A DNA stretch of 52,743 bases from NCBI RefSeq assembly GCF_018614095.1, contig NZ_JAGGOY010000041.1, positions 1 through 52,743 of the forward strand. Direction: 5' to 3'. This document shows positions 14,675 through 23,745 of this stretch, piece by piece. The position numbers were made by a program, and so were the translations under genes. Source of the DNA: Streptomyces sp. ISL-87 (GTDB taxonomy: Bacteria > Actinomycetota > Actinomycetes > Streptomycetales > Streptomycetaceae). The first letter of the stretch is position 1. Each line of letters begins with the position of its first letter. The notes beneath the pieces were generated by a model that did no database searches, had not been told where the DNA came from, and worked only from the letters and a program-made list of their open reading frames with translations.

Positions 14675-16465
14675 TCACCAACGGACTCGGCTGCGCAGTC
14701 CTGTGAACCCATAGGCGCACAACAGGACCATCAGCGACAACACCAGTGCCGTCCCGACGGGTTGTGCCATCACCCGTAGGGCGCCCAGGACCAGCCGGTC
14801 GGCCTCCGGGGGCCACTGTGCCCAGGACAGGCCGCGCAGCCGGGCCGCGAGTCCGCGCGCGGGGTACGCGGACGGCCCGTCGAGCACCTTGCGCACCAGC
14901 GGTACGACCATCACCGGTACGGCGAGCACCGCGGCCAGGCCCGCCGAGGCGGAGCGGAAGACCCCGGAGGCCAGTACGCCGGCCCAGGCGCAGCCGATGA
15001 GCAGGCCCGCCCAACTCGCGGCCGGGGAGACCCACTCCGCCGGGGAGCGCAGCGGGCCGCTGTCGAAGACGAGCTTCAAGGCGGCGGCGTCGGCGGCCAC
15101 CGCGAGCGTGCCCAGCAGCAGCGCGAGGACGGCGGTGACGGCGAGCTTGGCGGTGAGGAGTCCCATCCGGCGCGGCACGGTGCCGCGGTCGGCGGCCAGC
15201 GCCGGGTAGCGGTACTCCTCGCCGAAGGCCAGGGCCCCGAGCAGTCCGGCGCCGAGGGCGGCGGGCGGCAGCGGCAGCAGCTCCGGCCAGGCGGCGAGCA
15301 ACCGGTTCTGCGAGGTCTGGCCGGTGCGGGCCAGCGCCAGGGCGGTGACGGCGGAGGCGACGACGACAAGGGCCGCGGTCAGGGCGGGGGCGGCCGTGCC
15401 GAAGACCCGGCGCAGCTCGTAGCGCAGCGGCCGCAGCGGGCCGCCGACCCGGCGCACCGTCGAGGCGGGCCGCCCTGAGCGGGCGTGCCGCCGCTGCCCG
15501 CCGGAGGCCCGGTGAGGCCCCGCGGCGGGCTCGGCCAGGGCTCCGCCTTCGGCACAGGCGGCGGTCTCCGGCGGAGGCGGGGACGCAGGCGCGCCGGCGT
15601 CGCCCGTCTCGTCGGCGAGCTGGTGGACCAGCACGCCGTGCCGGAAGGCAGCCTCGCCGACCTCCGCGCAGTTGCTGCCGTAGACCGACAGCCTGCTGCC
15701 GCTCTCCTCCACGATCTCCACCGCGCGCTGGGCGGCCCGGGCCTCGCGGCCCAGTACGTCGGCCAGCCGGGCGGCGTGGGGGGTGCGCACGGCGACGCGC
15801 GGGCGCAGCCGGGTGCGGGCGAAGTCCGCGGCGTCCTGGTCGGCGACGAGCCGGCCCGACTCGATGGAGACGACCCGGTCGGCGCAGCGGGCGGCCTCCT
15901 TCGCGTCGTCGGTGGTGAAGAGCACCGCGCCGCCGAGGGAGGCGTGGCCGCGCAGAAGCCCGTGCAGCCAGCCGCGTTCGCGTGGGGAGAGTCCGGCGGC
16001 GGGCTCGTCGAGGATCAGGGTGCAGGGGTCGGCGAGCAGTGCCGCGGCCAGTCCCACCCGGCGGTCCATGCCCAGGGAGAGCGACCCGAGGCGCTGGTCG
16101 CGCAGACCCGCGATGCCGACGACCTCCAGCATGGTGTCGGCCCGGGAGGCCGGCACCCCTGCGGCGGCGCAGAGCATCCGCAGCTGGTTGCGGACGGTCC
16201 GCGACGGGTTGCCGGGGACGTCCCCGAGCAGCACGCCCACCTCACGGCCGGGATGCGGGATCCGGTGCAGCGGGCGACCGCGGAAGTAGGTGACGCCGCG
16301 GCCCGGTTCGAGTTCGAGCATGAGCCGCAGCGCGGTGGTCTTGCCCGAGCCCGGATCTCCGAGCAGGGCGGTCACGCTCCCGGGACGGGCCTCGAAGGTG
16401 AGGTCGTCGACGAGGGGCGGGAGGTCTCGACGGGGTGTGCTGGTGAGTCCGATGGCCTGGAGCAT
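14675..16465 (-). CDS. ABC transporter: ATPase fused to membrane domain
   Basis: A 596-residue half-transporter from the ATG at 16465 (MLQAIGLTSTPRRDL). Residues about 1-215 are the nucleotide-binding domain: Walker A GDPGSGKTT, signature LSLGMDRR in place of LSGGQ, and Walker B LILDEPAAGL, followed by the D-loop and a TTDDAKEA H-loop region with Asp where His is expected. A Pro/Ala/Arg-rich linker at about 295-365 leads to a membrane region with about six hydrophobic helices (from APALTAALVVVASAVTALA to the end). Degenerate signature and switch positions suggest weak ATPase activity or an ABC-2-type exporter needing a partner. The substrate is unknown. It is the gene next to whiH. Confidence 0.82.
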   Translation of the reverse strand: MLQAIGLTSTPRRDLPPLVDDLTFEARPGSVTALLGDPGSGKTTALRLMLELEPGRGVTYFRGRPLHRIPHPGREVGVLLGDVPGNPSRTVRNQLRMLCAAAGVPASRADTMLEVVGIAGLRDQRLGSLSLGMDRRVGLAAALLADPCTLILDEPAAGLSPRERGWLHGLLRGHASLGGAVLFTTDDAKEAARCADRVVSIESGRLVADQDAADFARTRLRPRVAVRTPHAARLADVLGREARAAQRAVEIVEESGSRLSVYGSNCAEVGEAAFRHGVLVHQLADETGDAGAPASPPPPETAACAEGGALAEPAAGPHRASGGQRRHARSGRPASTVRRVGGPLRPLRYELRRVFGTAAPALTAALVVVASAVTALALARTGQTSQNRLLAAWPELLPLPPAALGAGLLGALAFGEEYRYPALAADRGTVPRRMGLLTAKLAVTAVLALLLGTLAVAADAAALKLVFDSGPLRSPAEWVSPAASWAGLLIGCAWAGVLASGVFRSASAGLAAVLAVPVMVVPLVRKVLDGPSAYPARGLAARLRGLSWAQWPPEADRLVLGALRVMAQPVGTALVLSLMVLLCAYGFTGLRSRVRW

Positions 16466-16623
16466 CGCTTCTCTCGCGGGGGGTGAGACCGCTCTGCGGC
16501 ACGGTGGGTACCGCAAGCAAGATAACGCGATATGTCCGATTTTCAACGCAGCCGCTCCGCGCCGTTCCCGCCATTGCCCTCGGTGGCGCCGTTCCCGCTG
16601 CCGCTGTTGCGGCTGTCGGGGCG

Positions 16624-17370
16624 TCAGACCTCCGGGCGCAGCATCGGCGGGTTGAGCAGGGTGGCCCCGCCGGCCCGGAACAGCTGAGCGGGGCGGCCGC
16701 CCTGACGCGTCGTCGTCCCCCCGGCCGGCACCAGGAACCCGGGGGTGCCGGTGACCTTGCGGTGGAAGTTGCGCGGGTCGAGAGCCACTCCCCAGACGGC
16801 CTCGTACACCCGGCGCAGCTCGCCGACGGTGAACTCGGGCGGGCAGAAGGCCGTGGCCAGGGAGGAGTACTCGATCTTGGAGCGGGCTCGCTCCACGCCG
16901 TCGCCGAGGATCCGGGCGTGGTCGAACGCGAGCCCCGCGGACGCCTCGTCGTCAGGCGCCAGGAGCTCGTCGACGGGCGCCCAGCGCGCGCTGTTGGCGT
17001 CCCCGCCGGCCCGGGGCGCGGGCAGGTCAGGGGCCAGCACCAGGTGCGCCACGCTGACCACCCGCATCCGGGGGTCCCGCTTCGGGTCCCCGTACGTGGC
17101 GAGCTGTTCGAGGTGCGCCCCGTTGTCCACGCCGGGCACGGCCGGGTCGTGCGCACAGAGCCCGGTCTCCTCGGAGAGCTCCCGGGCCGCGGCCGCCGCC
17201 AGATCCTCCTCATCGCGCACAAAGCCGCCGGGCAGGGCCCAGCGCCCCTGGAACGGCTGCTCACCCCGTCGGACGACCAGCGCGCAGAGCGCGTGGCGCC
17301 GCACGGTGAGCACGACCAGGTCGACGGTGACGGCAAAGGGCGGAAAGGCCGACGGGTCGTAGGGCGACAT
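16624..17370 (-). CDS. NUDIX domain protein with C-terminal winged helix (NrtR-like regulator)
   Basis: A 248-residue protein. The N-terminal NUDIX domain carries a complete nudix box, from GFVRDEE through RELSEETGL, so hydrolase activity is possible. The C-terminal 75 residues (FTVGELRRVYEAVWGVALDPRNFHRKV) form the winged helix typical of NrtR/ADP-ribose-sensing regulators. The start is ATG 17370. An inverted repeat TCGTC-N5-GACGA lies 14-28 bp upstream of the start and may be its own operator. Targets would normally be NAD or sugar metabolism. The neighbouring debranching-enzyme gene is the nearest candidate target, by position only. Confidence 0.85.
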   Translation of the reverse strand: MSPYDPSAFPPFAVTVDLVVLTVRRHALCALVVRRGEQPFQGRWALPGGFVRDEEDLAAAAARELSEETGLCAHDPAVPGVDNGAHLEQLATYGDPKRDPRMRVVSVAHLVLAPDLPAPRAGGDANSARWAPVDELLAPDDEASAGLAFDHARILGDGVERARSKIEYSSLATAFCPPEFTVGELRRVYEAVWGVALDPRNFHRKVTGTPGFLVPAGGTTTRQGGRPAQLFRAGGATLLNPPMLRPEV

Positions 17371-17383
17371 GCCGCGATCATAG

Positions 17384-17398
17384 TCGTCTGCTTGACGA
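17384..17398. promoter_or_regulatory. inverted repeat upstream of the NUDIX regulator
   Basis: TCGTC (17384-17388) and GACGA (17394-17398) form a 5-5-5 inverted repeat in an AT-richer promoter patch just upstream of the NUDIX-winged helix gene. It may be an autoregulatory operator. Confidence 0.4.
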
Positions 17399-17557
17399 TA
17401 AACAGAGCTTTGGTGATCCCGAAGACGGCGATCCGTAGCCGACACGTGTCTTCCGGATGCTGTCGACCACCCCGGCCCGGCCCGAAAGCCACCCCCTGGA
17501 CCGTGTCCGCACAGCGGCGCCCGGGGGTCCCGCAGGGCGTCGCTGGCCCGGGGGCGC

Positions 17558-17577
17558 CTCCCAGCGGCAGCTGGGAG
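17558..17577. terminator. terminator hairpin after the debranching-type gene
   Basis: CTCCCAGC (17558-17565) and GCTGGGAG (17570-17577) pair perfectly around a GGCA loop, 20 bp beyond the stop at 17598. Confidence 0.7.
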
Positions 17578-17597
17578 AGGCGATCCGCGGACACGAA

Positions 17598-19565
17598 CTA
17601 GCCACCCAATTGCAGCGCATCTGCGGCCTCCTCCACCATGCCGAGGCCGAGCCGGCTGATCCGGACGGCGAAAGGTTCCCCGGACACCCGCAGGCCGGAC
17701 AGCCGGAGGGCGCCGAGTGGGGCGCCGGGGAGCGGGGAGAGGGCGACCGTGCCCGCCGGGGCGTCCGGGCGGATCCCGGCGAGTGCGGTCAGCACATGGA
17801 TCCCGGCGGCAGCGGCCACCGCCGCCGGGCGGCAGGCCGCCGGGTGCGGAAGCGGCGCGCTGCCCGAGGTGCGCTGCTCGGCCGCGTACATCTCCGGCAG
17901 CCGGTACCCGAAGGTCTCGGCCGCGTCCAGCAGGCCCCGGAGCAGCCCGGCGGCCTCCTTCTCGAAGCCGGCCTGGGCCAGGCCGGCCACCGCGACGGCG
18001 CTCTCGTACACCCGGACCGCGCCCGAGCGGTGGCCGAACGGGTTGTGCCCCGGCTCGCGGGCCGCCATGCTCCTCAGCCCCCATCCGGAATCCATTCCGG
18101 GGGCTCCGAGCAGCCGGGCGAGCTGCTCCGTACGGACCCGGTCCAGCAGCCCCGGGGCCAGCCGGCCGCCACCCAGCAGTCCGGTGTCGAGCAGATGGGC
18201 GGCAGCCCCCGTCAGCCGGGACAGCGGTCGCCCGTCGGGGTGCAGGGCCGCCGCGGGCCGGCCGCCGTCCGGGCCGTCGACCCAGAAGCGGTCCCGGAAC
18301 TTCTCCCGCAGCGCGGCCGCCCACTCCCGCCACTCCTCAGCGCCGGGCCGCCCGCATCCGGCGAGCAGGTCGGCGCCGAGCAGCGCGGCCCGGTGGGCGT
18401 GGGCCTGGGTCTCGCAGCGCCGCGGTCCCGGGTCGGGGTCGGCCAGGAAGCCGTCCTCCCCCAGGGCCCCGCGCAGCCAGTCCAGGCACCGCTCCGCGGC
18501 CGGGAGCAGCCTGTCCACCTCCCCCTCGGGCATCCCCCACCGCCGGGCCTCGGCGAGCACCGCGGGGAAGGCGAGGGTCGCCTCCGTCCCGGTGCACCCC
18601 GGCGGCAGCTGGGGGCCCGCCCCGCGCAGCGGCCCCGGGATCTTTCCGCCACCGGGGCTGCGCCCGCCGGCCTGGGTCCGGGCCAGGGTGCGCAGGGTGG
18701 CGGCGGCGAGCCCGGTGCCGAGCGGCAGCGCCATCCTGGCCGCCCACAGGGACTCCGCGGGAGCCAGTCCGAGCCGCCACGGCACTCCGGCGGCCGCGAA
18801 GGCGTCGCCCGGCTCGTCGGGATCGCGCAGCAACAGTGCGCCCAGGTCCTCGATCCCGGTGCGGAACCAGGCTTCGGCCCTAGGGTCGTCGCCCTCGGCG
18901 CGGGCGTCGGCCAGTGGATTGGCCACGTGGCCGGCCGGGGCCCGCGTCGTGCGGTCCTGCGTGGTCCGCAACTCGATCGTGCGGGTCTCGCCAGGACCCA
19001 GTTCGAGCTGCCACCGCAGCAGGCCCGCCGAGGCGAGCGCGTCGTCCGGGGCGGGCTCGGCCGCGGTGACGGCCTGCGCCTCGCCGGTGCTCCAGCGCAG
19101 CCCACAGGTGTGCACTCCGGCGGGCAGCTCGGGCCCGGCTCTGCCCGCCGCCACTGCGGCCAGCTCGGCCAGGTCGGTGCCCAGGGAGACTTCCACGGGC
19201 AGGCGCAGCGGCCGGGCCGCGAAGCTGCGCAGGGTGATCCGCTCGGTGCCGTCCGCGTGCCGGATCCGCTCGACGCCGATGTCCGGGTCGGGTCCGGCCT
19301 CGGCCCCGGTGCGGACGGTGGCGGTGAAGGCGGCCCGGTCGGCGCCGAGGCTGCGCCCCTGCACGGCGACCGGGTCCCGGCCGCCGACGCGCAGCACACA
19401 CCGGGAGAGCAGCCGGCGACCCGAGCGGTAGATCCCGTCGATCCCCTGCCCGGTCAGCTGGCCGTGCTCCGGGGAGATGACGAGGCTGGGCGCGGCGACA
19501 CAGATGACGGCCCCGTGCACGGGCGGCAACTCGGGCCTGCGGGCGGGAGGTACGGGATGAGCCAT
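17598..19565 (-). CDS. glycogen debranching-type (amylo-alpha-1,6-glucosidase family) protein
   Basis: A 655-residue protein from ATG 19565 (MAHPVPPARRPELPPVHGAV). The N-terminal half resembles the beta-rich glycogen-debranching N-terminal domain (ISPEHGQLTGQGIDGIYRSGRRLLSR, then LRRWSTGEAQ-type strands). The C-terminal half is an (alpha/alpha)6 barrel like GH63/GH133 (LDWLRGALGEDGFL, ETQAHAHRAALLGAD, GMDSGWGLRSMAAREPGHNPFGHRSGAVRVYESA). The active-site acids cannot be assigned with certainty. It probably acts on alpha-glucan side chains in the cytosol. The frame extends to 20147, but the extra part is low-complexity, and the ATG at 19565 fits the family. Confidence 0.8.
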   Translation of the reverse strand: MAHPVPPARRPELPPVHGAVICVAAPSLVISPEHGQLTGQGIDGIYRSGRRLLSRCVLRVGGRDPVAVQGRSLGADRAAFTATVRTGAEAGPDPDIGVERIRHADGTERITLRSFAARPLRLPVEVSLGTDLAELAAVAAGRAGPELPAGVHTCGLRWSTGEAQAVTAAEPAPDDALASAGLLRWQLELGPGETRTIELRTTQDRTTRAPAGHVANPLADARAEGDDPRAEAWFRTGIEDLGALLLRDPDEPGDAFAAAGVPWRLGLAPAESLWAARMALPLGTGLAAATLRTLARTQAGGRSPGGGKIPGPLRGAGPQLPPGCTGTEATLAFPAVLAEARRWGMPEGEVDRLLPAAERCLDWLRGALGEDGFLADPDPGPRRCETQAHAHRAALLGADLLAGCGRPGAEEWREWAAALREKFRDRFWVDGPDGGRPAAALHPDGRPLSRLTGAAAHLLDTGLLGGGRLAPGLLDRVRTEQLARLLGAPGMDSGWGLRSMAAREPGHNPFGHRSGAVRVYESAVAVAGLAQAGFEKEAAGLLRGLLDAAETFGYRLPEMYAAEQRTSGSAPLPHPAACRPAAVAAAAGIHVLTALAGIRPDAPAGTVALSPLPGAPLGALRLSGLRVSGEPFAVRISRLGLGMVEEAADALQLGG

Positions 19566-19765
19566 GCGGTGCCTTGTCTGCGCTCCGGACGGATTCGCGG
19601 GGCGGCGGCGCGGCCGGGCCCCCACCACCCCCCAGCTGAACGCCCCCACCCCCGCCCGGGTCACGGGCCCGGGGGGCGGCTGCGCGCGGCGAGGGTGACG
19701 TGTGCGGCGCGGGGCCGCGCCGACGGCGTTCCAGAGCCGCCGTGCGCGACTCCCCAGGTCCCGGC

Positions 19766-21031
19766 TCACTGCTCGCTCCCCTCGGTGCGGCGGTTCCCGC
19801 GGCGGGCCGGCCTCTCCCGGCGGCCGGGCGGGCGGTTGGCGGCTGCCGGGCGCTTGCGCCGGGGCTCCCGGCGCCGCCGCTCCTCCCGCAGGCACTGCCG
19901 TAGCCCCTCCGGGTCGATTCCCTCGTTGCAGGCGTGGTGGAGCAGTTGGGCGAAGCGGTATTCGGCGTCCGCCCGCAGGGCCATCCCGAGGGCGATCCGG
20001 GCGGTCGGCTCGTCCCCGGTGGACCAGGAGACCCACCCGGCGAGGGTGAGCGGGGCCGCGGCGTGCTCCCGGTAGGCCCCGACGCAGCGCCGGGCCAGGG
20101 CCCGCCAGAGGCGCAGTGCCGGGCCTGCCTCCTCGTCCTCCATCCACTCGGCCCCGATGTCCCGGATCTCGCGGTCCTGGAGGCCGAGGATGACGGCGGC
20201 GGCCTCGTCGGGACCGAGCAGCGCGTCGTCCCAGTCATCGGCGCCGGGCCCGGCCTCGGCGGGCGGGGAGAGGACCATGCGCTGCATCAGGGCCCGGGCG
20301 AGAGTGATGGTCTCGGCGCCCACCTCCGCCCGGGTGGCCCCGTCGAGGATCTTCGGGACCAGGGCGGCGGCCGCCCGGTCCAGGGCCCGCTCCTGCTCCT
20401 CGGCCATCGCTCCGCGCAGCGGTGTCAGCCGGCCCTCGATCTCCCTCAGCGAGCCCCTGACCTGGAGCCCGGCGAAGGTGGCGGCCGCGGCCATCACCGA
20501 GGTGCCGTACGCGGCGAGCGGATGGCCTTCGGCGGGGCAGCAGAGTTCGTCGGAGCAGGTGTACGACCAGAAGCGGCCTCCGGAGAGGCACAGGGCTTCC
20601 AGCACCGGCACGTCCAGCGCGCCGCAGGCCAGCCGGAGGCGTTGGGCGAGCGGCCGAAGCCGGGTCATCACCCGCTGGCCGCTCTCGCCGCCGCGCGGAT
20701 CCTGGCAGAGGTAGACGACGATGCCGTCGGGCTCGGCTCCGCGCCGCCGGCTGCCCTGGACCAGGGTCTCGGCCACCTGCCGGGCGGTGTCCTCCCATTC
20801 GGCGGGTGCCGTGGGGATGCCTACGCGGAGCCGGCCGCCGAAGCGCCCGCCCTCCCCGTGCACGGCGACCATGACGAGGGAGTCGGTCGGATGGAACCCG
20901 AGCATGTAGGGCAGCGCGTCGGCCAGTTCGGCCGGGCTGCGCAGCGTGATCTGCGGTTCGGTCGCGGATCCGGACGGGCTGCCTTTTGAGGCCCCGCCGG
21001 ACGGGATGCGTGATTCGTGGTTCTTCGTCAT
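19766..21031 (-). CDS. DUF4192 domain protein
   Basis: A 421-residue cytosolic protein from ATG 21031. The DUF4192 hallmarks are ITLRSPAELADALPYMLGFHPTDSLVMVAVHG near the N-terminus, later FWSYTC...CCPAEGHPL, and a C-terminal GWVSWSTGDEPTARIALGMAL with a following HHACNEGIDP. The last 45 residues are strongly basic (RRREPRRKRPAAANRPPGRR). The function of the family is unknown. Upstream on the opposite strand are the remains of a recQ gene, which suggests that the original arrangement was a divergent DUF4192-recQ pair. Confidence 0.88.
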   Translation of the reverse strand: MTKNHESRIPSGGASKGSPSGSATEPQITLRSPAELADALPYMLGFHPTDSLVMVAVHGEGGRFGGRLRVGIPTAPAEWEDTARQVAETLVQGSRRRGAEPDGIVVYLCQDPRGGESGQRVMTRLRPLAQRLRLACGALDVPVLEALCLSGGRFWSYTCSDELCCPAEGHPLAAYGTSVMAAAATFAGLQVRGSLREIEGRLTPLRGAMAEEQERALDRAAAALVPKILDGATRAEVGAETITLARALMQRMVLSPPAEAGPGADDWDDALLGPDEAAAVILGLQDREIRDIGAEWMEDEEAGPALRLWRALARRCVGAYREHAAAPLTLAGWVSWSTGDEPTARIALGMALRADAEYRFAQLLHHACNEGIDPEGLRQCLREERRRREPRRKRPAAANRPPGRRERPARRGNRRTEGSEQ

Positions 21032-21104
21032 GCGTCGACGGTCCCGCGCGTGATCCGATCCCGAAACCCCTGTGGATAACTCATCCAAGCTTCAACATCC
21101 ACAG

Positions 21105-21290
21105 GCTCAGGGCACGTTGTCTGCGCGAGGACCACTTGCAGGCGATCGAGGCCCTCGTGGCGCACGAGCGGCAAACGCTGATGGTGCAGCCGATGTCACT
21201 ACGACGGTTGGCGTACTCCTTCCGCAGTACCGGGCAGCCCCTCCGGACCGTCAACTGGTGTGCAGAAGCGGCTCGGTGGTCCGGGAAAGC
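21105..21290 (+). pseudogene. recQ pseudogene, N-terminal fragment
   Basis: The plus strand encodes CLREDHLQAIEALVAHERQT (from 21118) and then LMVQ. This matches the RecQ N-terminal block of the intact neighbour (RLREDQWQAVAALVEERRRA then LVVQ). The Walker A region that should follow (RTGWGKS) is missing, and the frame is lost. The fragment runs away from the DUF4192 gene, i.e. opposite to the intact recQ gene that begins to overlap at 21291. It pairs with C-terminal fragments at 23500-23745. Confidence 0.75.
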
Positions 21291-23450
21291 TCAGGCGGCC
21301 GCGGCGAGGACCAACGGAAGAACCTGTTCGCTGCCCGCCTGGCGGAGTAGGCGGGCAGCGACTGCGAGGGTCCAGCCGGAGTCGGTGTAGTCGTCCACGA
21401 GCAAGACCGGGCCGGGAGAGCCGGCCAGCGCACCGGCCAGCTCCTCGGAGACGGTGAAGGCGCCGGAGAGCGCCCTGAGGCGCTGGGCGGAGTTGCTGCG
21501 GCGTGCCGAGTGCGCCCCGTCCGCCCCTGTGTACGTCAGGGTGCCCAGGAAGGGGAGGCGGCCGATGGTCGCGATTCCCTGGGCAAGGGAGCCGACCAGT
21601 TGCGGGCGGGTCAGGGACGGCACGGCGACGACTCCTACCGGCCGGGCAGCGGCGTCCGGGACGTTCGGCGCCCAGCCGCCCGGAGAGCGCGCCCAGTCGG
21701 CGAGTACGGCCACCGCGGCCTGCAGGACGTCGTCCGGGACCGGTGTATCGGGCGCGTTCTCAGCCAGTAGCGGGCGCAGCCGGTTGCCCCAGCCGATGTC
21801 CGAGAGACGCCCCAGGGCGCGCCCGGTGGAACACTGCTCCTTGGCCGGGATGCGCCCCTTGAGGTTAATGCCCAGAGCGGCCATCCCCGTCGGCCACATC
21901 CGGCGCGGCTCGACCTCCACGCCCGGGCGGTCCAGTTCCTTCGCCGCCCCGGTCAGCGTCTCGGCCGAAACGGCGGAATCCGCCCAGGCGCCCGCGCAGT
22001 TGTCGCATCGGCCGCACGGGGTCGCCCCCTCGTCGTCCAGCTGCCGGCGCAGGAACTCCATCCGGCACTCGGACGTGCTCACGTAGTCGCGCATGGCCTG
22101 CTGCTCGGCGGCCCGCTGGCGGGCGACCCAGGCGTACCGCTCGGAGTCGTAGGTCCACTGCTGACCGGTGGAGGTCCAGCCGCCCTTCACCCGCTTGACG
22201 GCCCCGTCGACGTCGAGCACCTTGAGCATGGTCTCCAGCCGGGTGCGCCGAAGCTCCACGGCCGCTTCCAGTGCCGGCACGGACAGCGGCCGTCCCGCAT
22301 CGGCGAGGGCCGAGAGGGTCTGGCGAACCTGGGCCTCGGGCGGGAAGGCGGTATCGGCGAAGTAGCGCCAGATGGCCTCGTCCTCCTTGCCCGGCAGCAG
22401 CAGGACGTCGGCGTGCTCGACCCCGCGCCCGGCGCGGCCGACCTGCTGGTAATAGGCGATCGGCGAGGACGGCGAGCCGAGATGGATCACGAAACCCAGG
22501 TCCGGCTTGTCGAATCCCATGCCCAGCGCCGACGTCGCGACCAGCGCCTTGACGCGGTTCTCTTGCAGGTCGACCTCGGCCTGCAGCCGGTCGGCGTTCT
22601 CCGTCTTCCCGGTGTACGAGGCCACTGGGAAGCCGCGCTGCCGCAGGAAAGCGGCGGCCTCCTCGGCCGCGGCCACCGTCAGCGTGTAGATGATCCCGGA
22701 GCCCGGCAGCTCGTCCAGGTGCTCGGCGAGCCAGGCCAGGCGGTGCGCGGCGTCCGGCAGCTGGACCACGCCCAGCCGCAGGCTTTCCCGCTCCAGCGGG
22801 CCGCGCAGCACCAGGGCCTCGCCGGCACCGGTGCCCAGCTGCTCGGCCACATCCGCCGTTACCCGAGCGTTGGCGGTCGCGGTGGTGGCCAGCACCGGCA
22901 CGCCGGGGGCGAGCTCGGCGAGCATCGCCCGCAGGCGGCGGTAGTCAGGGCGGAAGTCATGGCCCCAGTCGGAGATGCAGTGTGCCTCGTCGACCACCAG
23001 CAGGCCGGTCGTGGCCGCGAGCTTGGGCAGCACCTGCTCGCGGAAATCCACGGAATTGAGGCGTTCCGGACTCACGAGGAGAACGTCGGTCTCACCGCGC
23101 TCGACCTCTCCGTAGATGGTGTCCCATTCCTCCGGGTTGGCGGAGTTGATGGTGCGAGCCTGGATACCGGCCCGCGCCGCCGCCTCGACCTGGTTGCGCA
23201 TCAGCGCCAGCAGCGGCGAAATGATCACCGTGGGGCCGGAGCCACGGCGGCGCAGCAGAGCTGTGGCAACGAAATACACCGCCGACTTGCCCCACCCGGT
23301 GCGCTGCACCACCAGTGCCCGCCGTCGCTCCTCCACCAGGGCCGCCACCGCCTGCCACTGGTCCTCCCGCAGCCGCGCCGAACCCCCCGGGGCACCGACG
23401 AGCTCAGCGAGGATGGCGTCGGCTTCAATGCGGAGCTCCAGGTTGTCCAT
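21291..23450 (-). CDS. recQ: RecQ-family ATP-dependent DNA helicase with C-terminal phosphoribosyltransferase-like domain
   Basis: A 719-residue superfamily 2 helicase. From ATG 23450 (MDNLELRIEADAI) the motifs are LREDQWQAV (motif 0), QRTGWGKSAVYF (Walker A), VDEAHCISDWGHDFRPDY (DEAH and RecQ loop), ATTATAN, and the second RecA domain ending YYQQVGRAGRG. A zinc-binding segment follows with Cys residues (SECRMEFLRR...CGRCDNC), then a winged-helix-like region. The last about 150 residues include PVLLVDDYTDSGWTLAVAARLLRQ, a PRPP-binding-like motif, as in other actinobacterial RecQ/ComF fusions. It may unwind recombination or repair intermediates. The gene is intact and inverted relative to the recQ remains on both sides. 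Confidence 0.9.
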   Translation of the reverse strand: MDNLELRIEADAILAELVGAPGGSARLREDQWQAVAALVEERRRALVVQRTGWGKSAVYFVATALLRRRGSGPTVIISPLLALMRNQVEAAARAGIQARTINSANPEEWDTIYGEVERGETDVLLVSPERLNSVDFREQVLPKLAATTGLLVVDEAHCISDWGHDFRPDYRRLRAMLAELAPGVPVLATTATANARVTADVAEQLGTGAGEALVLRGPLERESLRLGVVQLPDAAHRLAWLAEHLDELPGSGIIYTLTVAAAEEAAAFLRQRGFPVASYTGKTENADRLQAEVDLQENRVKALVATSALGMGFDKPDLGFVIHLGSPSSPIAYYQQVGRAGRGVEHADVLLLPGKEDEAIWRYFADTAFPPEAQVRQTLSALADAGRPLSVPALEAAVELRRTRLETMLKVLDVDGAVKRVKGGWTSTGQQWTYDSERYAWVARQRAAEQQAMRDYVSTSECRMEFLRRQLDDEGATPCGRCDNCAGAWADSAVSAETLTGAAKELDRPGVEVEPRRMWPTGMAALGINLKGRIPAKEQCSTGRALGRLSDIGWGNRLRPLLAENAPDTPVPDDVLQAAVAVLADWARSPGGWAPNVPDAAARPVGVVAVPSLTRPQLVGSLAQGIATIGRLPFLGTLTYTGADGAHSARRSNSAQRLRALSGAFTVSEELAGALAGSPGPVLLVDDYTDSGWTLAVAARLLRQAGSEQVLPLVLAAAA

Positions 23451-23502
23451 GCCCCCATGCAACCCGATAGCCAGGACAAAGGGCCAGCTCACCCAGCGTG
23501 AC

Positions 23503-23745
23503 CATGGGCTCGCGAACGGTCCACCGGCCTTGCGGGATGTCGCCGAACAGCTCGCTCCGGCGCCGGGACGGACGCACTGGGAGCCGCGCGGCCCGCTGGA
23601 CGGATTCCGGACGATGTCGCGCAGGCCGTGGTGGCGGTCCTCGCCGACTGGGTCCGCGGCCCGGGCAGTTGGCCCGGCTGCTGCGGCGGTCGGGCGGGCG
23701 CGAAGGAGTTGTTTCCGCTGGTGCCGGCGCTCCAGCCGTAGCCGG
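23503..23745 (+). pseudogene. recQ pseudogene, middle and C-terminal fragments
   Basis: Three colinear pieces on the plus strand in shifting frames match the intact RecQ. First, DVAEQL followed 11 residues later by RGPL (23537-23596; intact DVAEQL...RGPL has 10 between). Second, RIPDDVAQAVVAVLADW then VRGPGSW (23601-23672; intact PVPDDVLQAAVAVLADW then ARSPGGW). Third, LARLLRRSGG and KELFPLVPAL with a stop at 23740 (intact AARLLRQAGSEQVLPLVLAA). Large internal deletions and frameshifts make it a clear pseudogene. Orientation is opposite to the intact gene and the same as the 21105 fragment. Confidence 0.75.
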
